A stretch of DNA of 64,000 nt from contig OZ237776.1 of NCBI GenBank assembly GCA_965178125.1, positions 186,001 through 250,000 on the forward strand. Reading direction: 5' to 3'. Made by a program: the position numbers and the translations under genes. Source of the stretch: Bilabrum cf. latius (lineage: Eukaryota > Bigyra: Bicosoecida > Bigyra > Bicosoecida). Shown piece after piece: positions 47,957-58,702 of the stretch; position 1 is the stretch's first letter, and every line of letters begins with the position of its first letter. The notes under the pieces were generated by a model that was not told where the DNA came from, ran no database searches, and worked only from the letters and a program-made list of their open reading frames with translations.

Positions 47957-48868
47957 ATGCCGACGTAGCTTCTCTCATTCTTGTTTGTATTTACTCTGCT
48001 TATATCTTTCGGCAGCATCTTGGTTGTCCTTGCCATTCTCGATGCAATCAACTGCACGACTCACGAGACGACGTGCGTGTCTGAACATGAGATTCCTTTG
48101 CGGTGGTTGCGACAAGTAGTTGCGTCATCAATTTTCGTGCATGCTTGCGTGTATGCATACGGGATGTACGCATGGCAAGGCGCCGTAGTGAAGTGTTTCT
48201 TTGGAGCCGCGGTGTGCATTGATGTTGCGGTAAGTCTTTACTCAGAGCAAGATGTTTAGGGGTGATTTTCAAAACCTTACCTTCATCATTCCAATGTATT
48301 TTGGTTCAATTCATTGGCGCAGCTTGGAACGACAATGACCCTCATGGGATATGCAGTGTCGGGCGTCAACACGGTGCTCGGACAGCCATATCGAGTACAG
48401 AGATGGCTTCACAACACGGCGTCTGTCCTTGCTGTGTTCAATGATGCTTCCATCGGAGTCTAGGTTCGAAATGATCGTTTCGTTTACGCAGCGTTGGCAT
48501 GGATGGGTCTTGCGCTTTGCGTGCTGCTTTTCGCGTACGTGCGCAGCGATGCTGCACAACTGGCCAACGTGTTTGTCACGCTGCCCTTGCAAGGCTTCAT
48601 GAGCATATTGATATTATTAGAGGTATTTCGCGGGCCAATAGATGCCTCTGTCAACTCGTGCCTCCTGAATATGTGCTGGTGGCCCCAGTGGCTCAAGCAA
48701 ACCCAACCAGTTGCTGGCGAGCCTTAGCCGACAGACAGCGTGGCTTCCCCTGCCCGTATTGGCGATGGCGCTACGAAGCGAGAATCTGTTGGGGGGGGGG
48801 ACAACAGGTGGTGGTAGGTACACCAAGCGTTGAGGACGAGGGCTACGCTACGCTCGCCCCTCCTTTAA
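47957..48868 (+). pseudogene. Histidine kinase 6: 5' sensor fragment cut by the provirus
   Basis: Exons 47957-48229 and 48323-48868. ATG 47957 (MPTQLLSFLFVFTLL) opens a sensor with the same arrangement as kinases 1-5. Exon 1 is exactly 91 codons, as in copies 2 and 3. Exon 2 encodes helices up to the family segment LLEVFRGPIDASVNS, then a linker. TAG is read as Gln near 48462, 48725 and 48812. The frame meets TAA at 48866-48868, right where base composition drops and viral DNA begins. All kinase and receiver domains are missing from the window. I infer that viral integration removed or displaced the rest. If the remainder lies beyond the right viral end, this is an interrupted gene rather than a deletion. 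Confidence 0.7.
48230..48322 (+). other. Spliceosomal intron of histidine kinase 6 fragment
   Basis: 93 nt, GTAAGT...ATTGGCGCAG, phase 0 after codon 91. It joins CIDVA to LGTTMTLMGYAV, the same site as in the other copies. Confidence 0.8.
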
Positions 48869-49260
48869 AGGCATATTTAGCAACTCAAGTGTTTTCCCTA
48901 TAAACCTAGATGATTTCCCAAGGGGTTCCCCAAGAACCCCTATAGAACCCCTCTATGTACCCATTTTCAGATATAAAATTTACTCCTACGAAGTAGGGGT
49001 AAATTGAAGAATTCTAATCTTTATCCCCCTTATAAACTCTAACAGCAAAGACAGAGATGTTTTAGTAAAGTAGGAAAAAATGAAGAAATTAACCAAGTGT
49101 CAAAAACCTCTCTGTGTTTGCTGTAGGAACGAAAGGATGAATTCCCAAGAGACCAAGAGACCAACCGAGGATTTTCCCAAGAGAACAAGGTATTTTATCA
49201 AGAGAACAAGGTAGTTACACCAAGCGACAAACCGATGAACCGACCGATGAACCGACCAAG

Positions 49261-49326
49261 GATTTCCCAAGGATTTCCCAAGGATTTCCCAAGGATTTCC
49301 CAAGGATTTCCCAAGGATTTCCCAAG
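49261..49326. repeat. Six tandem copies of GATTTCCCAAG
   Basis: Perfect 11-bp unit repeated six times. Related CCCAAG words are scattered around it (48915-49370). Confidence 0.95.
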
Positions 49327-49650
49327 CGACTAAATTGTTCTCCGAAGCAACCAAACCGATTACCCAAGAGATGATACATTATAAGGAAAACGAAAACAAA
49401 TTATAATTGTATTTTAAGTCCCTTTGGAAAAGTCCCCCAAAAATTGAGAGATTTGACAGGTCAATTATAAGAGACTTAGAAAGAATAAATATATTTTCCA
49501 ATTAAAATTAAATGTTATAATTCCAATGATGCCACCATAAAAATTAAAAGGAAAACGAAAACGTATTTTAAGTCCCTTTCGAAAAGTCCCCAAAAAACTT
49601 GTCAATTTTACAGGTCAATTATAAGAGACTTAGAAAAAATAAATTAAGTT

Positions 49651-49703
49651 CCCAAGATGCTCGGGCTTTGCCCTCCGCTCTTTTGATATCTTTTTCAAAG
49701 ATT
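49651..49703. repeat. 52-bp direct repeat, copy 1
   Basis: Begins CCCAAGATGCTCGGG and contains GCCCTCCGCTCTTTTGATAT. Copy 2 at 49853-49904 is nearly identical. The block is GC-richer than its surroundings, and its CTCGGGCTTTG core recurs near 50054. Confidence 0.9.
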
Positions 49704-49852
49704 AAAATTAAATGTTGTAATTCCTATGATGCCACCATAAAAATTAAAAGGAAAATAAAAAACAAATTATAATTGTTTTCCAATTAAAAACACAAAAATT
49801 GATTGAAAAATTTTGACAATATAGGATACAAAGAAATATTAAAATTAATTTT

Positions 49853-49904
49853 CCAAGATGCTCGGGCTTTGCCCTCCGCTCTTTTGATATCTTTTTCAAA
49901 GATT
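49853..49904. repeat. 52-bp direct repeat, copy 2
   Basis: Near-identical to 49651-49703, 202 bp downstream. Confidence 0.9.
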
Positions 49905-50098
49905 GGATTTCCCAAGAGATGATAATTTAAGCCATTCTATATCACTATAGTAAATGAACCCATTTTTAAAGGAGTTGATGATAGAGCATATTGTCAAGCA
50001 AATTAATCCACGTATTTGGAAAAAATTACACGAAAAACTAAAGGAATACAAGAAGCTCGGGCTTTGATATAAGTAGAAGACTATACTATAAAGTACTT

Positions 50099-50383
50099 AT
50101 GAAGCCACATACCTACGATTTTGAAAAGGTTGTTGAAAATTTTCAATTTAAAGCACCCTCAAGACGCAAGAATAAGAAGTATGATGTTTTTGACGAAAAT
50201 GATGAATATATTACATCGTTTGGTGATAGGCGGTATTAGCAATTTTACGATAGAATAGGGTATTACAGCCATTTAAATCATTTAGATACGGACCGCCAAT
50301 TTAGATACTTCAAACGACACGGTATCGAAGTAAAACCAAGAACCCCAAAGTTCTTCTCACATTTTTACCTTTGGAGTTCATAA
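50099..50383 (+). CDS. Small DUF5754-like viral protein
   Basis: 94 residues, ATG 50099 to TAA 50381-50383, with two TAG codons read as Gln (RRYQQFYDRI). The ordered pattern KKYDVFDENDEYITSFGD, then YYSHLNHLD and RYFKRHG, matches the short family (DUF5754-like) found in large DNA viruses and their satellites. Function unknown. The start follows the viral promoter word ACTATACTATAAAG by a few bases. Family assignment is from memory of the pattern and should be confirmed by profile search. Confidence 0.65.
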
Positions 50384-50443
50384 ATGACACCATTTTAACA
50401 GCAAGAAGCATCAGAATTTTATGGGGACTTAATATCATCTTTA

Positions 50444-50755
50444 TTATTTAGATACATTACCGATTATCTCTTTGATTTCGTCTTTGTTAAGAATTCGTGT
50501 TTTCGCCTATTTTACAAGATACTCTACTTGCTCTTCAAATATAATGTTTTCCACCATATTTGTCAGTGATTGAATTTGTTCATGATACTTCTCAGGTTCC
50601 TTTTCAAATAATGTTATATTATAAAATAAACTCTAAATTTCCTTAATTGCTGTTTCTGATAGAACACCTTGTTTGACGTTTAAATTACATATTTTGTCTT
50701 CTATTTTATTTCTTAATCTCATACATTTATCTTGGTCTTTTGAAGTCCAACGCAT
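50444..50755 (-). CDS. Hypothetical helical viral protein
   Basis: 103 residues, ATG 50755 to TAA 50444-50446, with TAG read as Gln in KEIQSLFYN and LVKQAKTR. Composition is Glu/Lys/Ile-rich and it is likely all helical. The start is preceded by TTTATAGAAATA, a version of the viral promoter word. It lies 42 bp downstream of the protease gene on the same strand. No family recognised. Confidence 0.6.
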
Positions 50756-50797
50756 TATTTCTATAAAGTGATATAATAATATTTAATGTATGCCCGT

Positions 50798-51352
50798 TTA
50801 TATTTCCTGTATATCATTAAGATGATACGTCAATAAATACACTAATTCATCAGGATTTAATGTATGTTTCTTACAAACCTTATCCACCCACTTTTTATAC
50901 TAATTAGCGTTTTTCGCTCTATTCCAAAGACGAACTATACAATGTCTCCCGCAGGTTGCTATATCCATTCCATCCGCCTAAAACTAATATGGGTTATAGT
51001 CAATCTTATACGGAGAATGATACATTAAATAAATTAACTCAGGGTCTTCATAAAAACGTTTCCGCACGCTTTCACTCATTGTCTGCTATTGCCTATCAGG
51101 ACGAATTCCATAACTGTCAAAGAAGTATATTGTTTTATTACGCTTAAATAAGCACACCCAGTGTCCAGAGTTTATTTCTTCTTGATACAAAATAATGCAA
51201 CAATTACAACGGGAAAACAATCCATCAATACTATTGTACTATCCTAATTCGGTATAAGGTACAATATTTACCGACGTAGGAAGAAATCCTTTAATATTTG
51301 GTGGATTTTGGAGGAGAACACGAATATCACTATCGCTAAGAGCATAATCCAT
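50798..51352 (-). CDS. Adenain/Ulp1-type maturation cysteine protease
   Basis: 184 residues, ATG 51352 to TAA 50798-50800. The catalytic set is visible: His64 in SGHWVCLFKR, Asp79 in YFFDSYGI and Cys134 in IATCGRHC, with Gln123/Gln125 (NPYQFQ) ahead of the Cys as the oxyanion-hole candidates. Both of these Gln are TAG codons, as are residues 38, 89 and 151. Enzymes of this family cut capsid precursor proteins during virion maturation in adenoviruses, virophages and Polinton-like viruses. Length is typical. Next to the packaging ATPase and capsid block, as usual for these elements. Confidence in the fold is high. Confidence 0.9.
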
Positions 51353-51526
51353 AGATTTATTATATACATATATATTGGGGGAGATGAATTCTCTTAACCA
51401 CTATTTAAGTGTAGAAGTATTTCTACAAAATCCATTTAGGAATTTGTGGAAAACAAATCGGTATTAAAAAGTCCCCAAGAAAAATTGATACATTTTCCCC
51501 AACGATACACAGACACAATTAAAAAA

Positions 51527-51913
51527 ATGTCAGCAGGACGACCAAGGAAATATGGTAATTGGAAAAGGTATATGGAAGTATATAAAGATTATTTAATTGC
51601 AAGGAAAGCATATTTTGACCTTAAGAAGTAGTATAATCTACTCAAAACCAAAAAGGAAGAAACTGAGGAGCACATAGAATTATTGCTTGAGATAGGACAA
51701 CAGATTTGTCCGGTGAATGGAGGTAAAATATATACTTAGTGGAAATTGTTGTCAAGTGATGTAAGAGTATTGCGGAATTCTATTAATCCAAAACGAAGGA
51801 GTTACAAACATAGGTTCTAGAGGAAATGGAAAAGTCCCCACAAAATCTAGAAACTGTTTAAGTCATTCAAAATAAGTTTTCAACAAAAAGACAAAACACT
51901 TTAGAAAATATAA
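51527..51913 (+). CDS. Hypothetical basic viral protein with AT-hook-like start
   Basis: 128 residues if started at ATG 51527 (MSAGRPRKYGNWKRY), ending in TAA at 51911-51913, crossing several TAG codons. The frame is open upstream to about 51446 without ATG. GRPRK at the N-terminus resembles an AT-hook core. The rest is Lys- and aromatic-rich with a central helix. DNA binding is a guess. It lies directly upstream of the packaging ATPase (24 bp) on the same strand. Confidence 0.55.
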
Positions 51914-51936
51914 AAACATATAGTAAATACACTAAA

Positions 51937-52839
51937 ATGGCATATTTTTCTTGGAAGGAAACTACAAAATCATCACCTATCGCATATGACACTCACGGAA
52001 AACGTATTTTATACACAGCGGAAAACACAGACAACCAATTTGGAGATGATAGTGTTACATTCTAGGATTTTCAAGTATCATCACTTACAGGGAAACGATT
52101 TCCGCAGAGGAAAATGGATTTATTAGCACGACACTTAATCAAACAGGTCGAACCCCTAGACGAAGACATCAAATACTTGTATGAAAAAGCATAGGAAAAG
52201 AAACATAAAGAGATTACATTAAAATAGGGTGAATTCCAATCATTACCAAATTTAAACGGAAGAGAGGTAATATATATCACCGCACCATCAGGTGCTGGGA
52301 AGTCTACTTGGGTTTCCAAGTATGCTAAGAAGTATCATAGAATGTTTCCAAACAGGAGAATTATTTTATTTTCACGAGTATAGTAGGATAAAGTCTTAGA
52401 TGAAGTGAAAGGACTGAAAAGGATTATTTTAAATGAGGAACTGGTGGAGAACCCGATTGATATTCATTAGGAATTAAGGGACGCCTTAGTAATCTTGGAT
52501 GATATTGATACAATCAAAGATAAGAAGTTAAGGGAAGCCCTCAATCATTTACAGGATGAAATATTATAGGTTGGTCGCCACTCAAATACTTCAGTATTAA
52601 TCACAAGTCATTTATCCACCAACTATAAAAGTACCCGTATTATTCTTGCGGAAAGTCATAAGTTCGTTATATTCCCTTAGTGTTCTTCCGCACATTCTCT
52701 AAGGTATTTACTAAAAAATTATATTGGACTTGAGAAACAAGAAATCTCTAAAGTCCTAAAAATGCCTTCTCGGTGGGTTTGTGTTCATAGGAATTACCCG
52801 AGGTATTTAATTGGAGAAAGGTAGGCTTACCTTCTATAA
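51937..52839 (+). CDS. FtsK/HerA-type genome packaging ATPase
   Basis: 300 residues, ATG 51937 to TAA 52837-52839, with nine TAG codons read as Gln. Walker A is APSGAGKST near residue 117, Walker B is LVILDDID near 185, and a sensor-like VLITSHLST follows. This is the layout of the A32/FtsK-HerA ATPases that pump DNA into the capsids of virophages and Polinton-like viruses. It should act at the portal vertex of the assembled capsid. Upstream is ATAGTAAATACACTAAA, fitting the viral promoter word. Length is normal for the family. Confidence 0.9.
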
Positions 52840-52868
52840 TTTTGGTCAAACTTGTTATAAAAGTTTCT

Positions 52869-53108
52869 TTAAATAATATTCTATTCTCTTATATACCGAC
52901 TTGCTTGAGGTAAACTCATACCAGTCTACTACATCACCATTTTTACAAGTTTATTGCGGCGTTTCATTTTGGCGCTCACTTTCCGCTTAGGCTTACTACG
53001 GCCTTTCCCAACTTTAATATGATGGTTTTTAACTCTATTTAAAGCGTCTTGTTCTTTCTATAGCGCGAGTTGTTTGGTTCTCTATATAATCCACTTATCA
53101 ATATCCAT
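52869..53108 (-). CDS. Small basic viral protein
   Basis: 79 residues, ATG 53108 to TAA 52869-52871, with TAG read as Gln at six positions. Strongly basic middle (GKGRSKPKRKVSAKMKRRNK), possibly DNA-condensing or nucleolar. Start preceded by GTATAGTATA. It faces the gene at 53172 across a 63-bp divergent promoter. No family recognised. Confidence 0.55.
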
Positions 53109-53171
53109 TATACTATACACAAACACTTTTTTTTATTTTTTGGTCAAGCTTTTTATAAAAGCTTATAGTAA
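53109..53171. promoter_or_regulatory. Divergent viral promoter
   Basis: 63 bp between two divergent ATGs. The minus start is preceded by GTATAGTATA and the plus start by GCTTATAGTAA, both versions of the viral promoter word, flanking a T-rich centre. Confidence 0.6.
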
Positions 53172-54434
53172 ATGAAAACTGCTAAAGTGAATGCTCTTAT
53201 TCAGCAAGCCCTAGAGAGGGAACTGGACAATGCTAAAATGTTAGATTTACAGGCAAGGGACGACGTAGATTTAGAAACAGAATATAGTGATTTTATAAGG
53301 AAAAGGGCAAAAATTGAACGATTAAAAGAAAGTGGAAGGTATGGAACTCCAGCGTAGAGAAAATAGGCAGACCAAAGCAACGAGGAAATCATATCTAAAT
53401 CAATATCTGGTATAATGAAAGGTATTATTGAGGGAAAGAACGTGTAGCCAGCCGTGAAAGCGTTAAAGGATTTTGTTGGTAATATCAATATGTCTCCACA
53501 AATGAAGCAACAACTCGCCCGTCAATACGTTAACATAGAGAGGTTTCAAAGGAAAGGATACGAAGGACTGCAGAGAGTTCCAGCTGAGGATAGAAAACAA
53601 CTCTTAGAATTAGGAAAAGTTATTTAGGACGCATCCGGAAAAAGAATACCGTAGGGAATGTTGGGAATTGATTTCCAGCAAACACCTATGAGAACACCAA
53701 CAACTAACACATTTCAAGAAGATTTTGGAGAATTAGAAAATTCTACAGAGAGTTTAAACAGGAGATAGAGAGGTCAAATTTTACGACGAGCACGCGAAAG
53801 GATTTCCAAAGGACAACCACTTTCATAGCAACAAAGTAGGATATTGGAAGAAGAATAGGGACAATAGTTCTCACGGAGAACTGATGGACAACAATCTTTA
53901 CTTCAACATTTTCCAGAACAGAGTGGGTCATCCAAAAGTAAAACTAGCGAAGTGGATGATTTATTAAGGAGCATACAAGGAGAAGAAAGGGGGCAAGCTA
54001 TTGACGACGACGACACAACAACAGAAAAAGTCACCTCAGTTGCTTGGAAAAGTCCCGCAAGACCACCCGGGTTTTGGGAAGGTTCGCCGATGTTTAAAAA
54101 AAGAGAGGGAAAACGATACAGACCCGAGGGAGGTCCAACGGAAAGGCCGAAAATGGACTTGGGAAAACGGGCAAGCAAACCTGTAGAACGTTTTACCGGA
54201 TTTTCTCCACCGCACGGAATAGCACAACCTGGTTCTATGTCTGTAAAAGAAAGTAGAATACCGATAGGAAAACCAAGAGGGAAAAAGAAGAAGAAGACCG
54301 GAAAAGGATTACGAGGTGGAAAAAGGATTATCTATGATACAGCAATGAATGTAGCCAAGAAAGTAAAAGGAACCACTAAAGATATTCATCATTAGGTTGC
54401 TATGGAACTATTACATCTTTTAGGAAAAGATTGA
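53172..54434 (+). CDS. Gln-rich hypothetical viral protein with basic C-terminus
   Basis: 420 residues, ATG 53172 to TGA 54432-54434, crossing about fifteen TAG codons. The N-terminus is helical and charged. The middle is Gln/Arg-rich (RRQRGQ and EEEQGQQF) and the C-terminus ends in a Lys-rich run (GKPRGKKKKKTGKG). The position between packaging ATPase and capsid genes, and the basic tail, suggest a core or virion protein. That is inference only and no family is recognised. Confidence 0.7.
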
Positions 54435-54474
54435 CGCAACCTGATAAAAATTATTTCTGTGGATATACTATAAA

Positions 54475-54966
54475 ATGTCAGTTTCAAATCTTCTATCTAA
54501 GAACAGTCTAGACCTTATGTCTCAAACTATTACGTGTAATGTTGTGAGTAGCGACGCAATTAAAGTGTCCGCAATTACTAACTCTACGGGAGCAGTCATA
54601 GGCAATCCAAGTATTGAGTTCACGGACGGAGAACCATATATGGCGTGGGGAGACACAGTTTTACGATTTGGGAAAAACGGAGCGTCTGCTGGTTGTCAGT
54701 TCAGTATGAGCGAAGAAGGAGAAAGATGCGATATTTCACTAGTTGGTTCATTCAAGACTTCTCAAGAGGGTGTCGTTGGGCTGAGTGAGGTTGCTGGAGC
54801 AACGCTTGCTGATGCTTCTGTCCCAATTAATACGTCACCAGAGCGAAAGTTCAAGGGGGCTTTAGTGTATAATGGAAGCGACAACGATGTCTATGTGGCG
54901 ATTGGCAGTTCTTCTACATCTAGTTGGAAATCCTTAGTGTCAGGTTCACTTATTACACCATCTTAA
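54475..54966 (+). CDS. Putative small virion protein
   Basis: 163 residues, ATG 54475 to TAA 54964-54966, with no TAG codon. It is rich in Ser, Gly, Val and Thr with alternating polar and apolar residues, as in beta-rich fibre or spike proteins (for example NVVSSDAIKVSAITNSTGA). It directly precedes the penton and capsid genes. Preceded by GGATATACTATAAA, the clearest form of the viral promoter word. Role inferred from place and composition. Confidence 0.7.
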   Translation: MSVSNLLSKNSLDLMSQTITCNVVSSDAIKVSAITNSTGAVIGNPSIEFTDGEPYMAWGDTVLRFGKNGASAGCQFSMSEEGERCDISLVGSFKTSQEGVVGLSEVAGATLADASVPINTSPERKFKGALVYNGSDNDVYVAIGSSSTSSWKSLVSGSLITPS

Positions 54967-55022
54967 TTATACTTTAGAAAAGTAATCAAACCCACCCCAT
55001 AATTATAAGCCTCTATAGTAAA

Positions 55023-56132
55023 ATGAGTTCTCCAGACCGATTTTACATTACCGCAAACATACGAAATAACGAAGATACTTTCCAACCAGCGACCTATAGC
55101 GAAACCCGCAAGTAGCCATTATTAGATAAGGATGTTGGTGATTATACGATGTCAGTGTTCAGGTTTTCCATAAGCACCAATTCAATACCTTTATGGGTTC
55201 CACACATAGAAACCGATAAAGTGAAAAATCCATCTTCAAATCCTAATCAAACGGTGTATAGAATAAGCATTACAGATGAAAGTGGAGTACAATTATGGAC
55301 GGAAAGTATTATATGGAGACCCTAGTTAACAGGGGAAAACCAACCATCTTTTTCCAATCCTATGTAGTTTGTTCCTTATTATTATATGTATTCCGTGTAG
55401 CATTTTGTTGATTTATTCAACGAAACCATATAGAATGCTTTATCAGCGGATATTACATCAGTTCCGGTTTTACTCTTTAAAGATGGAAAGTTCAGTTTAG
55501 TAGCAAATCCCGATTACGACGAGGAAAACTCAGGACAAAAATTTAAATTAGTGTTGAATGAAGCCCTTAACGAACTGATGACGGGTTTTCCTATGGAACG
55601 AATGGATATCCAAGATGACGACTTATACGCCAGTATTCTATTCAAAACCCTAGGAACCAATGTTTTATTCGATGATGGCTCTTCTGTTGGAAAATATGAA
55701 CCTTAGGCATACTTCGAGGGAAACCCAACGGGAGACTACAGATTAATGATGACCTAGGAACGAGGGAGTTTAGTGTAGTTTTAGATTTTTCGCGGAATAG
55801 TTTTCACATCTTCAAGTCTTCCAGTGAGGAGTGAGGCAATATCCTAGAAATCCGCCTATGGACAATCCACAAATACAGATTAGAATTCAGGTTCAGGGAC
55901 CGAGAGTTTATTAGTGGATATGGACTGTGTATTAGATGACACTGAAACAGTTAATTAGTAGGTTCTTCAATACCAGCCCCATATTCTCCACGAAATTGAT
56001 TTTTTAGATACACATTCAGTAGATAGGATTTAGTTTAATCTTTATTGGAAAGATAATTATTCAAATCTAAGACCTCTTTATTTACGCCACGGAAGTGTGA
56101 GTGTGAAGTTTTTAATTTAGAAACGGAAGTGA
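55023..56132 (+). CDS. Penton (minor capsid) protein
   Basis: 369 residues, ATG 55023 to TGA 56130-56132, with many TAG codons. The N-terminal pattern GDYTMSVFRFSISTNSIPLW, the central PYYYMYSVQHFVDL and the C-terminal FNLYWKDNYSN then PLYLRHGSVSVKFL are those of the single-jelly-roll penton of Polinton-like viruses and virophages. It should occupy the five-fold vertices of the capsid. It lies immediately upstream of the major capsid gene, the usual order. Start preceded by CTCTATAGTAAA. Confidence 0.85.
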
Positions 56133-56237
56133 AATTAGTTTTGTATTACTTTTATGAAGAAACGAGTTTGCGTTCTTTTCTAAAGAACTGAGTGATAGAA
56201 TTTTATTCGTTGTATATAATATACAAGGAAAACAAAA

Positions 56238-58004
56238 ATGTCATTGAATACCTTTGCCCTTCAGCCAGTCAAAGTATCACCCGCAACACTAGATGTACAA
56301 CCGAAGCCGTATGAAGTTCAAGAAGGTTATGAGAACCGGACTTTCCGTAAATATAACCCCTCCGGGTCTGCCGGAAACTACAACAGCGGGGTCAACTGGA
56401 ATATTAGTATGCCTTCAGGTGTAGGTTTGTGCCGTCGTGCCTATGTCTCGTGCCGATTTTCTATCACCTTTTCCGTGAATAATCAAACCGCAGGTGGTCT
56501 AGCACCCTTTAGACCAGATTACGATGCTCCACGCTCCTATCCACTTAATCGCTCCATCGCAACATAGACAGTTGGCATTAATAACCTTCGCTATACCCAG
56601 AACAACGGCGAACTAATGGACGCTCTGTCCCATTTACTAGATGATGATGTCCACCGTGTGAATTGCCTTGATAGTGTGTATAGACGCGATAATGTGCCTT
56701 CATACGCGATGATGAGTTAGTCTACGAATAACGCTCTTGCTTCGTATGAGGACGTGCTTTAGGACCAACCAGCCCGAGGAAGTGGATTTTACAATTTGTA
56801 TCAAATGGATAATACTGATGTACCCGCAGGTCAAACTCAAAATCGTGTTCTTGTTTTTGAATGCACTGAGGCGGTATTATGTCCACCTTTCCACTACGAA
56901 AGTAAATAGGAACAAACGGCTATATACGGAATTCAAACACTCTCCTTAAATATTAATTGGTCTCAACTGAGTAGAACCGTGTGGTCTCGTATTCCACAAT
57001 AGGGCTTAACTGCTACCATTTAGTCGGTAGATGTCCAAGAACCAGTCCTATACCTTGAATAGATTACACCTAAAACAGGATTTGTGCTTCCTAAATAGGT
57101 CTCGTATGATATTTTTGAGATGACTTCGTATACCCAAAGTCATAGTCCAACAATTGCCGCAGGTACTACAGCAACTCTTTACAATAACAATATTAAGCTT
57201 AGTAATTCAGTTCCAAGTCGTTTATTTGTGTTTGCCCGTCGCTCACCTACAACCCTTTCAGTAGATTAGGGAAACACATTCATGGCAATTGATGGAATTA
57301 GTATAGAGATGAATAACCATAGTGGATTACTCGCCGACGCATCGCCACAGCAGTTATGGGACTTATCCAGAAGCAACGGACTTGAATAGCAATATAATGA
57401 ATGGGCTATGCGTAAATTCGGGGATAGGGTGCTATCAGGTGGTCTGTTATGTATTGACCCCGCCAAGGACTTAAGCTTAGATGTGGATTAGACAAATGGT
57501 AGCAACGGGTCTAACCAACTGTCTATAACCCTACGAGTGAAGAATAATGATGATGTGGGCTACGATAATGTGTAGTGTGTTGTGATTGGATTATACGAAG
57601 GAGTATTAAATTTGATTGATGGGTCTAAGTTCGAGTATTAGCAGGGTGTCATCTCACGGGCAGATGTTCTTTCCGCCTCTAAATTACCCGTAGTATATGA
57701 AAGTCAATTAAGCGGACTACACGGTAGGGGTCTTGGTAAAAAGATTAGACACGCCTTAAAAAAGTTCGCACACAAAACCGCTGATTGGGTAAAGAAAGGC
57801 AATCTCAAAAAAGTATTAAAGGATGGTAAGTAGGTATTTGACACCGCTAAAATGGTGGGTGAAATGGCTGGAATGGGTCGCCAAAGGAAACCCCGAAAAA
57901 CTACCAAGAAAGGCAAGGGCTTAACAGGTGCCAAGTTAGGCTCGGGCTTAACAGGTGGGAAATCTTTATCTCGTAACCAACTACTCGCAATGTTGTAGCA
58001 GTGA
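56238..58004 (+). CDS. Major capsid protein, double jelly roll
   Basis: 588 residues, ATG 56238 to TGA 58002-58004, with many TAG codons. Length and position (after the penton, downstream of the ATPase and protease) fit the double-jelly-roll major capsid protein. Family-like segments include NWNISMPSGVGLCRRAYVS near residue 60 and LWDLSRSNGLEQQYNEW near 375, where one Gln is TAG. The last 100 residues are basic and Gly-rich (KKIRHALKKFAHKTADW, GKGLTGAKLGSGLTGGK) and look like an added DNA- or membrane-binding tail or a protease-cleaved precursor segment. Promoter-like TATATAATATACAAGG precedes the start. Confidence 0.85.
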
Positions 58005-58059
58005 ATATGAAAAGGGTAAACCAATAAATATTTGTCTTGGTATATAGTATATCAAAACA

Positions 58060-58677
58060 ATGTCAGTATCAACTGCTGTAATGGTTGCTGGGACTTTAGC
58101 CCCTTTAGCTTATACAGGAAGCAAGTGTCTGTATTCTTGGTGGACGAAAGACGGAACTTAGAAACAGAAATCGTGCGTGGTTGTTCCAAAAGGAAGCGGT
58201 AAAACTACGTTATGTCGTTCCCTAGAAGCGGTGGATAAGGATACGCTAATTATTGATTTAGACGAGTGTGTAAATGCTCAAATTTCAGGACAGGAAAAGC
58301 AAAAGATGGAGAAAATGTTGGTTGACGGTGATGAAAGTACCCACCGCCTCTTTTATTATTCCCAATCAAGATTAGTGTATGAAAAAATTAAAGCGGATTG
58401 GCTCACGAAGAAATCCAGACGTTTAATTGTTATGGTTGGTTCGTTGGAATTAGCGAAAGATTTATTTAAGGAAAGTTCAATTTTTGTGTGTGTGCCTTCT
58501 CACAGTCTTTTTGAGGAAATCCGTGAAGGGAAAAAATCGGGGGACTTATTGTCTGTGGAACGCTCAAGAACGAATTTAATCGCTGGATTACATTAGAGTT
58601 AGTACTGTGTCTATTCATCCTTTTAGCAACTGGAGGAATTCGTCCGGAAAACCTTCGGTCTTGGAAGTCGTCTATGA
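58060..58677 (+). CDS. P-loop NTPase with N-terminal hydrophobic segment
   Basis: 205 residues, ATG 58060 to TGA 58675-58677. The first 25 residues are hydrophobic (MVAGTLAPLAYTG) and may anchor the protein in a membrane. Walker A is PKGSGKTTL near residue 48, then LIIDLDEC resembles the acidic strand of nucleotide or small-molecule kinases, and LIVMVGS follows. It lies directly behind the capsid gene, so it may be a virion or assembly factor. Exact activity unknown. TAG read as Gln at six positions, mostly near the C-terminus. Confidence 0.7.
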
Positions 58678-58702
58678 GTTTTTTAATACAAGCCTATACT
58701 AA

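Larger units (their letters stand above)
48869..50098. repeat. Non-coding, repeat-rich left end of the provirus
   Basis: No convincing gene. The stretch holds six copies of an 11-bp word at 49261-49326. It also has duplicated segments: about 90 bp near 49391-49485 and 49555-49650 (sharing TTTTAAGTCCCTTT and GGTCAATTATAAGAGACTTA), and about 55 bp at 49502-49557 and 49703-49757 (sharing AATGATGCCACCATAAAAAT in one copy). A further 52-bp block recurs at 49651-49703 and 49853-49904. Such a region could hold the terminal repeat, the replication origin or regulatory DNA. Confidence 0.7.

Noticed and set aside
49261-49326. 11-bp repeats as a CRISPR-like array in the provirus
   Set aside because: Perfect head-to-tail copies with no spacers and no associated genes.
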